Source of the DNA: Aurelia coerulea | Lineage: Eukaryota > Cnidaria > Scyphozoa > Semaeostomeae > Ulmaridae | Reading direction: 5' to 3' | NCBI GenBank assembly: GCA_039566865.1 | Contig: CM076948.1 | Coordinates: 22,703,001 to 22,767,000, forward strand | Length of the DNA stretch: 64,000 nt | Shown: positions 24,170 to 35,100 of the stretch, piece by piece | How the letters are laid out: each line of letters begins with the position of its first letter | How positions within the stretch are numbered: the stretch's first letter is position 1 | Position numbers and translations under genes: made by a program | The notes under the pieces: generated by a model | What the model saw: only the letters and a program-made list of their open reading frames with translations | Told to the model about the DNA's origin: nothing | Database searches by the model: none

Positions 24170-24480
24170 GAAAGTACAATCCCCGGGGGTACATGACTTG
24201 TGGATGGAGGGAGATCTGCCGCCCGGTTTTCAGAAAGGTACTCTTGCCAAAACTTGCCTTGATATTCATTTTTATGATGAATTTTGGCGGAAAACTGCCT
24301 ATTTTTAACTATTTTTGCGAATTTCAAAAAAACCCCACCCATGTTTATGAAAAATCTGCCGAAAAAGGACCCTTGTTTAGAGAATTTTGGGTCCAGAAAC
24401 CCACCCATATGGGCGGCACACCCGTACCTAGAACATGTTATATGTACCCCCCCCCCCCCGGGTACGTTTCCCCCACGCAG
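24170..24480. repeat. Poly-C-bounded dispersed repeat
   Basis: Contains CCCATATGGGCGGCACACCC and GAACATGTTATATGTA, then a C11 run and CGGGTACG. It shares modules (ATATGG, GGGTTTTTTCA-like, poly-G/poly-C edges) with 26945-27235 in the opposite orientation. Confidence 0.55.
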
Positions 24481-25227
24481 ATTTTTAACAAACAAGAAAT
24501 GGACAACGAGCAAGTCTATGTAGGCTCCAAAATACGCTTTCTCGTACTGTTTTGTTAAATATTAATTCCGTTATGTTTTAATCTCACTAGATAATTGTTA
24601 TTCCTTTCGTCAAACCTTACGTTTAAAGGTTTAGTCAAACTTTCTTCTGTTCTTTATATTTGAGGAGGAGGGTTGGTCAATTTCATGTGAGGAAAGCCAG
24701 TTGTGTTTACATTGGGAAGGGATAGCCTTTCTATGAGGGCTAGACATGATGACGCCAACCATTCGATTCGAATCATATTGCTCCACGTCGATCCTATTTT
24801 TTCCATCAGCCCACAGCCTAGCCTGCGCGCACAGCCCTCTCGATTGCGTTTACGACGAAAATTTCCAGCCTTCCTATGCGAGATCTCGGGTAGCCTCATC
24901 AGTAACGAGATCTTGCCTAGGACCCTCCTCACGTAAAAACAAAAACGAAAATTTTCAAAGCATTAGACCAGAAGATGAGATCTCGGCAAAGAAGAGTGGC
25001 CCTGTCGACTTTGCAAGATTCAAATAAGTAGCTTTTTCAATTAACCACAACAATTCTACTGTAAAATTCTAGAAGGGGTAAAATGACTCATCGTTGGATC
25101 TTCCAAACCCCTTTCTGATAGTTGTAAGATCTCAGTTTTGTATCTCCGTGCGTCCAACGTAGAAAATTTGTTGTTCCTTTGTTTAGATTTTACGAAGACC
25201 TCTTCATATTTTCGTATGGCACAACTC
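24481..25227. other. No gene recognised
   Basis: Several overlapping open frames of 77-93 codons on both strands at 24654-25027 have no domain. TGCGAGATCTCGGGTAGCCT is a short GC-rich island. Confidence 0.35.
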
Positions 25228-25601
25228 TACTACACTCATTTTTTATAAGAAACTAAGGTCCGGGGCTGGTAGGCAGTTTCTTAAATTTTTGGGCCATTTT
25301 GCTACCAACAGTTTCTTACGTCTTTCTTATATTTTTAATGCTGGAAGTGTAGAATTAATTTTGTTTGTCTAGAGGGCTCCCAAATTACTTAGTAAGATCT
25401 CAAAACAAGTAAATAACATAATTTGCGCTCAAAATAATGTCTAAACAGTTGCTGTAACTGTACAGTGTCAAAACCTTTTTGAGTGCGATAGGAAAATTAA
25501 AACTGTAAATTACAAATGTTTCTTTGCTTTTTCAATTCAGGTAGAGTGAGCCTGCTGTTCCTTATAAGCGCGTTTTCTTATAAAAATGAATGTAGTATGG
25601 T
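25228..25601. mobile_element. MITE with about 30-bp inverted ends
   Basis: CTACTACACTCATTTTTTAT and AAGAAA on the left match inverted TTTCTTATAAAAATGAATG and TAGTATGG on the right. No coding content. Confidence 0.7.
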
Positions 25602-26308
25602 AGAAAGGGTGAACACGTAAACAAATTCGTTTATATCAGATAGAATTTTTTATACGATTGTGTGGCAAGTAGAATTTATGTTCATATTACGCATTGAAGA
25701 AAACAACGCCTGAAACCACTTTCTACACTGAATTCAAACTGAAATTGTTCCGTCAGGGCGTGCTCGATGATGTTGAATAAGTAAATTGAGTTTATTCTTT
25801 TTCAAGCCTCAAACGGGGCCTGCTGGGGGTAAAATAGGTCTGCTGCCTCAAAATAGGTAGCGTTGGTGACCGGAAAACGGTATGTCGTAAACTCTTAAAT
25901 CAACATTTGCAGCAACAACGAGGGTACTTCTGGTCGTTGTGGCTGGGGAGAATTTTTGAATCAAGATTCGTAAAACATTCATTCACTAAGCTTACCATGT
26001 TTCCCTATGTTCCAAGACTCGAGCTAAGAGCCCCCCAGTCCTGTTGAATTGTTATTTGAGGTCCAGCTTGCTAGGGGATGTGTTCAGGGGTACATTGCCC
26101 CTACATTACTTTTCCGAAAAGGCGAACGAGATTTTTGGATTTTTAGGGATCTTTTACGAATTTTTCTTGTAAACAAGAAGATTTTGCCAAAAGTACGAGA
26201 TTCTTACAGAGTGATTTGCCCTTCGGGATGTGTAATTTAGGATTCGCTTCAGGCCTCTCGTGGGACAAATACTTTTTATCCTAGCCCTTTTTTATCCTTT
26301 AGTTACGG
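25602..26308. other. No feature recognised
   Basis: Short domainless frames only, for example 26049-26240. Confidence 0.35.
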
Positions 26309-26310
26309 TA

Positions 26311-26440
26311 GACTGATTACAATTCGTCGTAAATTTCGCTCGTTTTTTATATTTTGATTTTAACCCTTTCGCAGCGATTCCATTCAATTCAATTAGTTTC
26401 TCAATAGCGAGCGAAAACTAGGGACGAACTGTAATAAGTC
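26311..26440. mobile_element. Tiny Tc1/mariner-type MITE, TA flanks
   Basis: 130 bp. GACTGATTACAATTCGTC on the left pairs with GACGAACTGTAATAAGTC on the right. TTTCGCTCG and CGAGCGAAA extend the pairing. TA dinucleotides flank both sides. Confidence 0.7.
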
Positions 26441-26724
26441 TATTTTACGGTTGTTGTTTCGACCAATTTTCCCTTTTGCTGCATAAAGAAAAGCATTTTC
26501 TTTTCATAAAGCAATGAAATCATCCAAGTACTGCCAATGAAAGAACCATTTTTCAACAAAGGACATATTTCTCTTGGGAAAAGATTTGAATAAAGTTTCA
26601 GCGCACTGACAACAAGAGAAAATTTTGTAAAACAAAAGATTACGATTTCCGAAAAGACAAAGTGAGTTGCTTTTCTGAAGAATAGATTTCACACCTCTAT
26701 GTACGCAAAGGGAAAGGAAAACAT

Positions 26725-26815
26725 TATGGTATGGTCGGAGGCTGTAATGAAGGTGTGAAATATATTCTTGAGGCTGTCAAATCGCTTTGTGTTGAACAGA
26801 AGTGTTTACAACTGT
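26725..26815 (+). repeat. Diverged single copy of the 114-bp satellite unit
   Basis: GAAGGTGTGAAATATATTCT and TGAGGCTGTCAAATCGCTTTG match the satellite unit at 16602-18565 with about 10-15% difference. A plus-strand frame (26731-26955) continues well past the matched part. It may be the kind of sequence the satellite was amplified from. Confidence 0.7.
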
Positions 26816-26944
26816 TTGATTTACCACTAACAAAGGAGTATGAAAGATGCAAACGACGCTCCACAAACGAGAACTGTTTATCCTTTGTTTTACAAAATTC
26901 ACCAATCAACGCGGTCCCAAAAGCCTACCTTCGTATGGGTCTTC

Positions 26945-27235
26945 CGGTAGGCTAGGTCCCCGGGGGGGAGGGGGTACTTCATTGTTAAGTTGTACTGGAC
27001 GTGCCGCTCATATGGATGGGTTTTTTCATCTTAAATTCTCTACATATGGGTCTGTTTTTAACCATAATTCTGGTAGATGGGTAGTCCTTTGAGAATTTTC
27101 TTATCATAATGATAATCTACACCAAAAAATTGAAATTTTCCTTTGTTTCAAATCGACACATTCATACGAAAGGGTCAAAAATTTCCTGATATTCATGCAA
27201 ATAGGCCCCCCCCCCCCCCGGGGCTAGGTCCCAAA
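26945..27235. repeat. Poly-G/poly-C-bounded dispersed repeat
   Basis: Begins with CCCCGGGGGGGAGGGGGTAC and ends with a C14 run and GGGG. The interior is ATATGG-rich. Related to 24170-24480. Confidence 0.6.
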
Positions 27236-28094
27236 GGAAAAGAATTTCTTGGCTCTCCAAAAGTTCCTATTGTTAGCTAGCAATGTGTTTACGGATCCTT
27301 TAGTTTTTCATTGTTTGAATCAAAAGCAATTTTCCTCGACACCTTTTTGGTCTTTTGTTTACAGCTTTCTTGAGTATCAGAAATAGCAGAGCATAAACTC
27401 AGAACGCGTTCTCGTCTCGAACGGTCGTCGGTAGCTTCGCTGAGCGAAAGTTTTTAAAAAGACGAAATGATGATGAAGTTGCGGTTTTTAGCGCCAAGCG
27501 GAGACGACCTCCGCGACCCTGGCTACCTGACTGTTCTGGCTGCAAAATCGGAGTATTACACCACTGTGCCATAACACCTGGAACTGCTCGAAAGTAGAAG
27601 CTTTAAAGCTAAAAGCCATCAACAGAAAGACATAAGTGGTGTGCTTATCGTCTTGGCAGCAAGCGAAGAAATGATTCACAACGCCAAAAAAGCAGCAAAT
27701 TACTCAGCTCAGGTAAGGTAAACTATGGTTTTCATTTCAGTTCATCATTCGGTGCAGCAGTGGCGTGGCCAAGGCAAATCAGCTGTTGGGGTATTGAAAT
27801 GAGGGGGTCTGGGGGCAAAGCGCCTAGGAAAATCTTTGAGGACACGCCCTGTTGTTTAGCTGAGAGCGCTCCTCCAGATCCTATGTTTGCCGGTGCTAAA
27901 ATAGACTTTTAACAATATTTTTATAAGTTAGCATTCCCAGGAAAATTCTCGAATAAGCATCTTTGGCTTCGAATGCCTATTTCCATCCCATGTTTACCAG
28001 AGCCAAATTGGCAACATTCATATTTTTGTAACAGTTTTCTATCAATCATTCCCTTTGGAAAGCATAGGGCTCAAATCTTTTAAAAGGTGGGTGT
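27236..28094. other. Intergenic, with a SINE fragment at 27479-27590
   Basis: 27479-27590 carries part of the tRNA-derived SINE found at 48228-48412 (GTTGCGGTTTTTAGCGCCAAG to TTACACCACTGTGCCATAAC). The rest has no recognisable gene. GCAGTGGCGTGGCC at about 27756 may be one end of an old hAT element. Confidence 0.5.
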
Positions 28095-28544
28095 AAAATT
28101 CTATGACATTTTCTTTGAATTGAATGGCTTGAAAGGAATTTATGGTACTTTGCTGTAAATCTGCCGTGGAAATTTTTTAATATCTTGATTTTTTTTCGAA
28201 AAATAGCGGCAATTTAATTATATTTGAAAAAATTCGTGGAAAATTTTGAAAAATTTTAAATCATCGTAAATCCTAAACCAATAAACTAATAGGGGAAAAA
28301 TAATATAAACTTCAAGAAAATCATGGTTTATGAAGGTCTACAATATGGTGGCAAGCAGAAATCTGTAGTTTTTCTAGTTTAGGATTTAGAAATTTGATGA
28401 CGTCATAGCCTCAAATTTAAATTAATGTCGCCATTTTGAAACTAATCAAGATATCAATAAATTTCCACGGCAAATTTACAGTAAAAAAAACCCCAAAGCT
28501 CCTTCCAAGCCATTTCATTCAAAGAAAACTGTAACAGAATTTTT
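28095..28544. mobile_element. Palindromic MITE-B, copy 1
   Basis: 450 bp. AAATTCTATGACATTTTCTTTG and TGAATGGCTTGAAAGGAA on the left are inverted at the right end (TTCCAAGCCATTTCATTC and on). Inner blocks pair too. A second copy lies at 58558-58977. Confidence 0.85.
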
Positions 28545-28774
28545 GCTATGAATGTTTATCTGACAGTTCACGATCTACAATTATCCTTCCATTAACAACA
28601 CCTATTTTACCCCAACAGCATTCCCATCCCATCATACTCATGTAGACCCAATTTAGAGCTATGAAAATCAAAGAGATCTTGGTTGATGAGAAGTACCCTC
28701 TGATTAAGAAACTTAATAACGATATAGTTAATCGACGATACATGAATCACATGCTATAATCATCGAAAGTTCTA

Positions 28775-29930
28775 CCGGGTGTCCCAAAAAAGTATGGGAC
28801 AGATTTGGTTGGGTCCAGCTATCAAAATGTTCGTCGATAGTTAACTTGAACAAACAAGCGCAGATTTTGTAATACAATAGCATGAGTTGCTTTTGTTGAC
28901 ACCTCAATTCAAAGCGATTTGCGATCACAGACAAAGGAAATTCTCTCAACCAGTAATTCAAAACAAACAAAGCTGCAAAAGTTTCTCGGAAACCCAGGTA
29001 GCTAGCACGCTCGTTGTGCATTCCAGAAATTATTTTTAAGCGCAAACATGAGCATAAATCGAAAGAAGAAGGATATATCTACACATCTGCCGCGGGCATT
29101 TTATTTCTTTGCTCCGGAAGCTGAGCAGTAAATGTTTTGATAACACCCAAACAAATAAGAGAGTGATGTAACTTGGCAAAACTGAACTGCTCTTGTTCCG
29201 ATCACCGGAATTTCCTCAATTTGCTGACTGAGTGTTACGTTCCCTTGATTTGCCGACTGAGATTTGGCCAGGAGGGGTACCCGAATCGCAGAATTTTTAG
29301 CCTAAACCCCCTTATATCTCCTAAAGTCCCCGCTCGGGTGGTAATACTTCCCCTTCACCCTCTGGACTATTGTGCATTCCAGAAATTATTTTTAAGCGCA
29401 AACATGAGCATAAATCGAAAGAAGAAGGATATATCTACACATCTGCCGCGGGCATTTTATTTCTTTGGTCCGGAAGCTGAGCAGTAAATGTTTTGATAAC
29501 ACCCAAACAAATAAGAGAATTGAATCGCCTCCTAAACGGCTTGTGAACCAAACAAATAAAATGCCCGCGGCAGATGTGTAGATGCATCCTTCTTCTTTCG
29601 ATCTATGCTCATGTTTGCCCTTAAAACCAATTTTTTGGAATGCACAACGAGCGAGCTAGCTACCTGGGTTTCAAAGAAACATTTGCGGCTTTTTTTGTTT
29701 TGAATTATTGGTTGAGAGAATTTCCTTTGTCTTCAATCCTTAATCGCTTTTAATTGAGGTGTCAACAAAAGCAACTCATGCTATTGTATTACAAAATCTG
29801 CCCTTGCTCTACTTGAACATAGATACCTGGTTTGCTGGTATTGGTGATATGAGAGCAGAAATATTAATCTTAAGAGCTCAACAATTTGCGTTCACCTCCA
29901 AACCAGAGCTTCAGCTTTTTGACCTGAGCA
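28775..29930 (+). mobile_element. Mariner-like repeat C, interrupted copy
   Basis: It starts at TA-CCGGGTGTCCCAAAAAAGTA, a typical mariner-type end. It runs to TTAACTTGAACA, is split by a MITE-A insertion (28853-29810), and resumes at ACTTGAACATAGATACC up to CCAAACCAGAGCTTCAG. Other copies: 30960-31172, 37871-38090 and 47880-48120. No transposase frame is present. Confidence 0.7.
28853..29810. mobile_element. MITE-A inside repeat C, 9-bp target duplication
   Basis: Flanked by the direct repeat ACTTGAACA (28844-28852 and 29811-29819). The arms are long inverted repeats (AGATTTTGTAATACAATAGC on the left and its inverse on the right). A 9-bp duplication fits Mutator-like (MULE) transposases. 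This copy is longer than the 600-bp one at 33566-34165. About 150 bases (29014-29163) are directly repeated at 29370-29519 with one visible mismatch, around about 206 bases of unrelated DNA. Each repeat carries a 27-codon frame starting MSINRKKKDIS. Confidence 0.8.
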
Positions 29931-29972
29931 AATGACCTAATGCTCTTATCCTATCTTACCCAACTTGTGGGT

Positions 29973-30281
29973 CTGAGCAAATTAAGCCTTCACAAATTAA
30001 AGCACAATTTTAGAGATACCATAAATTCAATGTGTCCTACTAACGATGTTATTGAGACTACGGAGCACTTTTTGTTGCTTTGCCCTTCGTCTGAGGTTCA
30101 ACGTTGAACAATTCTTGCCGGATTTTTTGCATTGCTACAACCATTTGGATATATCCATCTTTCAAATGATGTTTTAACCCAATTTTTATTATGTGGTGAA
30201 ACAGACCTCCCATATGACATCAACAGAAATATACTTGATTTGACTCTACAATACATCCACATCAGCGTTCGATTCAATTAA
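29973..30281 (+). pseudogene. LINE carboxy-terminal relic with one stop
   Basis: The frame has MCPTNDVIETTEHFLLLCP, a Cys/His-type end seen in LINE proteins, then a TGA after EVQR, then a leucine-rich tail to TAA. It is 5'-truncated and dead. The same tail type occurs inverted at 51484-51710. Confidence 0.7.
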
Positions 30282-30743
30282 GATCACCGAAATCTAGCTA
30301 AATGCAACGCAACCACCATAACAAGGCCATTTTCGTTAAACCCCTGTCGCTGAGTTCCCGTTCCTCTGTTCTTTTGTTTATATGTAGCCTTTCGTAATTG
30401 TATATTTAGTTGTATAATAGGTTTATGTTCTTCATGTGATGGCCCTGGGGTAGTCATGATCTTTTGCTCCCCTTGGTATCGTTTCTGTAGTATTGTATGG
30501 CATAGCTCGTTCGTAGTCTTAGGTAATTCGTAAATTGTAATTTTTCAGATTGAATTGAAAAAAAACCCGAGCAACTTCTTGAAGCACATCGAAATTAAAA
30601 TTGAAACTAAGCCCAAGAAAATTAAGAAACTGCCCAATGGGGGGGGGGGGTCATTTCTGACAAACAGAATATATAAAATATAATATTGTTCAGTGTTCAC
30701 GTTCTATCAAGGCTATCATTGATTTATTCGCTGTACCTCAAGA
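30282..30743. other. No gene; probable LINE 3' UTR remnant
   Basis: Follows the LINE frame. A G10 run lies at about 30641. Confidence 0.4.
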
Positions 30744-30751
30744 ATTTGATC

Positions 30752-30948
30752 ATGGGTAGTTAGACACTGCCAGTGTGCTTCTATGGAGGAGCGCTGGATG
30801 ATATGTATCTGCGGGGGAAATTTTTTGTAGTACTGCGGAGGAGATATCGAAAGGACCTCCTCCGCAGTACTATAAAACATTTCCCCCGCAGATACATATC
30901 ATCCAGCTCTTCTCCATAGAAGCACACCAGCAGTGTCTAACTACCCAT
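30752..30948. mobile_element. Near-perfect palindromic MITE, 197 bp
   Basis: ATGGGTAGTTAGACACTG pairs with CAGTGTCTAACTACCCAT. Arms of about 90 bp surround a centre near CGAAAGG. The flanks AATTTGATC (30743-30751) and GATTTGATC (30949-30957) agree at eight of nine bases, a probable target duplication. Confidence 0.85.
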
Positions 30949-30959
30949 GATTTGATCAG

Positions 30960-31172
30960 GTAAAAAGGCCAAAGGCTTGGTTTGCAAGTGGATGCAAATT
31001 TGAGCTTTGAAGATTAATATGTCTGCTCTCAAAGCACCAATACCTACAAACGAGGTATCTATGGTAAAGTTAACTATAGAGGAACATTTTGAGAGTGATT
31101 AGCCATTGATTAGAGCTAAATTTACATCGTTCGACCCAACCAAATCTGTATCTTTCTTCTTGGGACACCCAG
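30960..31172 (-). mobile_element. Mariner-like repeat C, fragment next to the RBM28 stop
   Basis: Ends CTTGGGACACCCAGTA in inverse orientation. Inner block GAAGATTAATATG also occurs in the copy at 47880-48120. It begins 40 bases beyond the RBM28 stop codon, so it lies in or replaces the 3' untranslated region. Confidence 0.65.
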
Positions 31173-31211
31173 TACTTATTTATGAAGCTAAACAAAAACA
31201 AACTATACATG

Positions 31212-32157
31212 TCATTCAAACCATCTCTTATCCACAATCCTTTTCCTCGATTCATCACTTCCAAATAGTTTTGCCTTATATTGATTCACGAGAGAATTAA
31301 ACTTGTCCTCATCTCGGTCCACTTTTGGTTTCTTCGATATTTTTTTTATTTTCGTTGGCTGCTTCAGATCACCCCCCTGCTCAGAACTTTCCCTGTGGCG
31401 TTTTAGACTTGGCTGCTTTTCCTGTTTTGCATTCATGGCAAGCGCAGTTTTCTTCTTGTCATTGTTCAGGCCCTTTCGTCCCAACTTCTTCTTCGAAGTT
31501 CTCTCGTCTTTGTTTTTCGTGTTACCTTTCTTTGCCAAATGAGGATTGTTCCGTTCTTGTTGTTTTTCTTGTCCCTCAACTCCGACACCCTGCTGAGACT
31601 CGCTGTTTCTTTTCCGCTTCCCTCCCTTTTCACCTATTCCTCCCTTTCCATCTGCCCCTCCTTCCTCTTCCAGTCTCTCTTCTCCCTTTCGCTTCCTGTT
31701 CCTGTTCGCCTTCCCATCTCCCCCAACAGCACTCCCCTCCTTTCTTTCAGCTGGCGCCCCTTTCGTTCTCTTCTCCCAAACTTTCCCCTTCTCGCCTAAA
31801 TCTTCCTTATTTCCTTCTTTAAATCCAAGTTTTTGCTTCTGTCGCACTCTCCTTTTCTCTTGCAAGTCCAAGGCAACTTTATTCTCAACGGCGAATTCCA
31901 CAATGGGCCGTCTGCTATCCCCAAATATGTCAGGATTGTTGTTCGTAGCCCTAAGGGCAGCCAAAGCATTTTCGTGGGTTTCAAACTCGACAAATGCATA
32001 CCCTAAAGAGCGTCCTTTCCCTGTCTGATCAGCTCTTTCTTTATTTCTCATAATTCTGACTTTAGTTATCTTTACATCTTTTTTGTTGACGGCTTTGATA
32101 AAAGTTTGCCTGAGATCTTTGTCCTCAATTTGCAGTGGTAGGTTGCGGACACAGAGC
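31212..32157 (-). CDS. RBM28: RBM28 terminal exon (RRM4 and basic tail)
   Basis: Acceptor GTTGTTTTTCTAG. The exon starts in phase 2 (AG|G gives arginine), then LCVRNLPLQIEDKDLRQ, YAFVEFETHENALAALRA and NNNPDIFG, as in RBM28 RRM4. A lysine/glutamate-rich, low-complexity tail follows to TGA at 31212. 945 coding bases follow the split codon. Confidence 0.9.
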
Positions 32158-35100
32158 CTAGAAAAACAACGAAACTAATTAATGGACCTTTGTCTGTTTG
32201 CTTCTTGTGGTATACAGTAAACACCCACGTACAAAAACCACAAAAACCATGGCCCAAGAAAATGGCGACAACAAAGGCCAACCAAGAGACGGCAGTGCAA
32301 GGCATGCCGGATGTAACAGACCCTTTAAGAACCTACATGCTGAAAATTTCAAATTGTTTTTATTAGGACCAATCCGTTGCATTCATTGTACACGAATGCA
32401 GGCTGACTTCCAAAATTGTACGTCTTATACGCAGGTGTTTACTGCATACTTCAAGCTACTGGAAAACAACACCATGATGAAACGTTTTAACAGACGTTCT
32501 TGAATAGACTTATAACGACGAGTCTTTTGTTTCCCTGTGCTCTTTGACTTCAAGATGGCGCTTCGGTCAACAGTTACCGCAGGGATACAAGGGACTCATC
32601 GTCAGCATAGGAATCATTCGTCGTACATAGCCGATTGCTCGTGGCCCATGGTCGAAACCGCCAAAGCCTCATTTTCACGGACCAATCAGACGGCTAAAAA
32701 GCGAGGGAGACAAAAGAAACCCGTGAAGATTTTCCTAAATTTTACCTACCTTCATAAAACGCAACCAGGACAAAAAACTGCTTGAGATTTCCCGAAATTT
32801 TTTAAAGCAATCTACTCTCCAAATGTTTGGGAGTACAACTTTGGATGCCGGTTAAAATATCTCCAGGATTGGTGGAGTTATGGCCACAAACAAACCGACA
32901 AGGCACTGAACCTTGAACAATAGAGATTCTGGCCGGGAGACAATAGTAATAACAATAGTGATTGTTGTAAGAACGACCCGAAAACGCCAAAATCTGTGTT
33001 TTCAATTGTTCTTGCTATTGTCTTTCGCTAAATTTTCTTTTATTGAAAATTCAATGCCCCTACGGTTTCTATGTGAATTGAAAAAGTCTACAAAGGCTTG
33101 TTCGCGCACTTCAAGTCATGTGGCAATACTCTAGGGAAGTTTCTGTATTGTACTACTTTTTACATTCATGGCAAAAGTTCGCTCGTTGCGAAATAACTTA
33201 TAAAATTCAAAAGAGGTTTTATCAAGAGGCTTTATCACCTGACTTGAAGTGGCGTAAACAGGTCTCGACAAGCCTTCGCCGATTTTGTATATTGGAGAGG
33301 CAATAACTCCGCCAATCCTGAAGATGTTTTAACTGGCATCCAAACTTTTACTCCCAAACATCTGGAGAGTAGATAGCTTTAAAAAAATTCGGGAAATCGC
33401 AAGCAGTTTTTTGTCCTGGTTGCGTTTTATAAAGGTAGATAAAATTTAGGAAAATCTTCATGGGTTTCTTTTGTCTCCTTCGCTTTTTAGCCGTCTGATT
33501 GGTCCGTGAAAATGAGGCTTTGGCGGTTTCGACCATGGTTCCTATGCTCTCATCGTCATAAGTCTAACAAGGACAGATTTGGTAAGACAATAGCACGAAT
33601 TGGTTTTGATTGACACCGCAATTCAAAGCGATTAGCGATCGCAGACAAAGGAAATTCTCTCAACCAGAAATTCAAAACAAACAAAGCCGCAAATGTTTCT
33701 CTGAAACCCGGGTAGCTAGTGCGCTCGTTGTGCAATCCAGAAATTGTTTTTAAGAGCAATCATGAGTGTTTATCGAAAGAAGAAGGATATATCTAAATAT
33801 CTACCTCGGGCATTTTATTTCTTTGGTTCAGAAGCTGAGCAGTAAGTGCTTTAATTACACCAAAAAACCAAGAGAATTGAATCGCCTCTCAATCGGCTTT
33901 TGAATAAAATAAATTAAATGCCAGTGACAGGTGTGTAGATATATCCTTCTTCTCTCGATCTATGCTCATGTTTGCTCTTAAAAACAGTTTCTGGAATGCA
34001 CAACGAACGAGCTAGCTACCTGGGTTTCAGAGAAATTTTTGCGGCTTTGTTTGTTTTGAATTACTGGTTGAGAGAATTTTCTTTGTCTGCGATCGCTAAT
34101 CGCTTTGAATTGCGGTGTCAATCAAAACCAACTCGTGCTATTGTCTTACCAAATCTGTCCTTGTTCATAAGTCTAGTTCTTGAATAGCTTGTTATATTTA
34201 CATTCCTTCCTTGGATTGTTCTCAGACATTCCCATGCTGTAATCAGAACCCTAGGAAGAAGCATGTTACATGTGTGTTTCGTTATGGTTGTCTTGTTCTA
34301 AAGTTAAAAGCCTCTGCTATTGAAAAAACGAGAACTCCTGTGAACATTGTGTTTCCTTTGGGTTCCATTCAACCAACTTTTCAACGAACTGACTTACGTG
34401 TTTAGAAGCCTGTATGATGTCTAGTTTGCAATCAAGTTACAACTTGCTGCTCGTAGTAATAGCTTCCTTCAGACGCAGATGTAGATAGTCTTGCAGTAGA
34501 ACGTTGTTAGAATTGCCTAGAATGAGCATGGAGCCCTATTTCTATAGCCTACGTGCATCCCCTATACTATTTCTGTTGAGTTGAAACTTTTCGTCGACTT
34601 GAATCGTTTTTGTTCAGAAGGAGAATTCAGTTCGAAAATTTCAACTCAACGGAAACAGTTCGGGTGCATGCAGGCTATATTTCTATGCATGTTCAAAGTA
34701 ATAAACATTTTTCTTGGAAACCTCATCACGAAGTATACGGACAAAATACCAACCTTGTTTTCGAGATGAAATAATTCTGATTTTTCAACTTCGCTTTCTT
34801 TTCTGTCCATGCTTTATCTCTTTTCTTCAAGTCAGCTTCACCAAGCTCCTTCGCTGCTTCTGAGTTTGGAAAAATGACGCCTTCATTGGCTAGATGCAAA
34901 TTCCTCTTATCTTTGGGGTCTTTCTTCGATTCCTTAGCCTCCTTCTCGATCTCTTTAACTTTACCACGTGTTACAGCTTTCATGATAACCAACCTCCTTC
35001 CTTCTATCTTAATGCCTCCATCTGATGTCGCAGCCTCTGATTCAGCGATTGCAGCATCGACACCCTCGATTTCTTTGAATTTGATAAAGCCAGAACCTCG

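Noticed and set aside
24112..25027. Cluster of overlapping 77-148 codon frames on both strands
   Set aside because: They overlap each other and a poly-C repeat, with no conserved motif or splice structure.
31303..31999. Plus-strand and alternate minus frames of 67-165 codons over 31.3-32.0 kb
   Set aside because: Shadows of the lysine-rich RBM28 terminal exon; serine/phenylalanine-rich with no domain.
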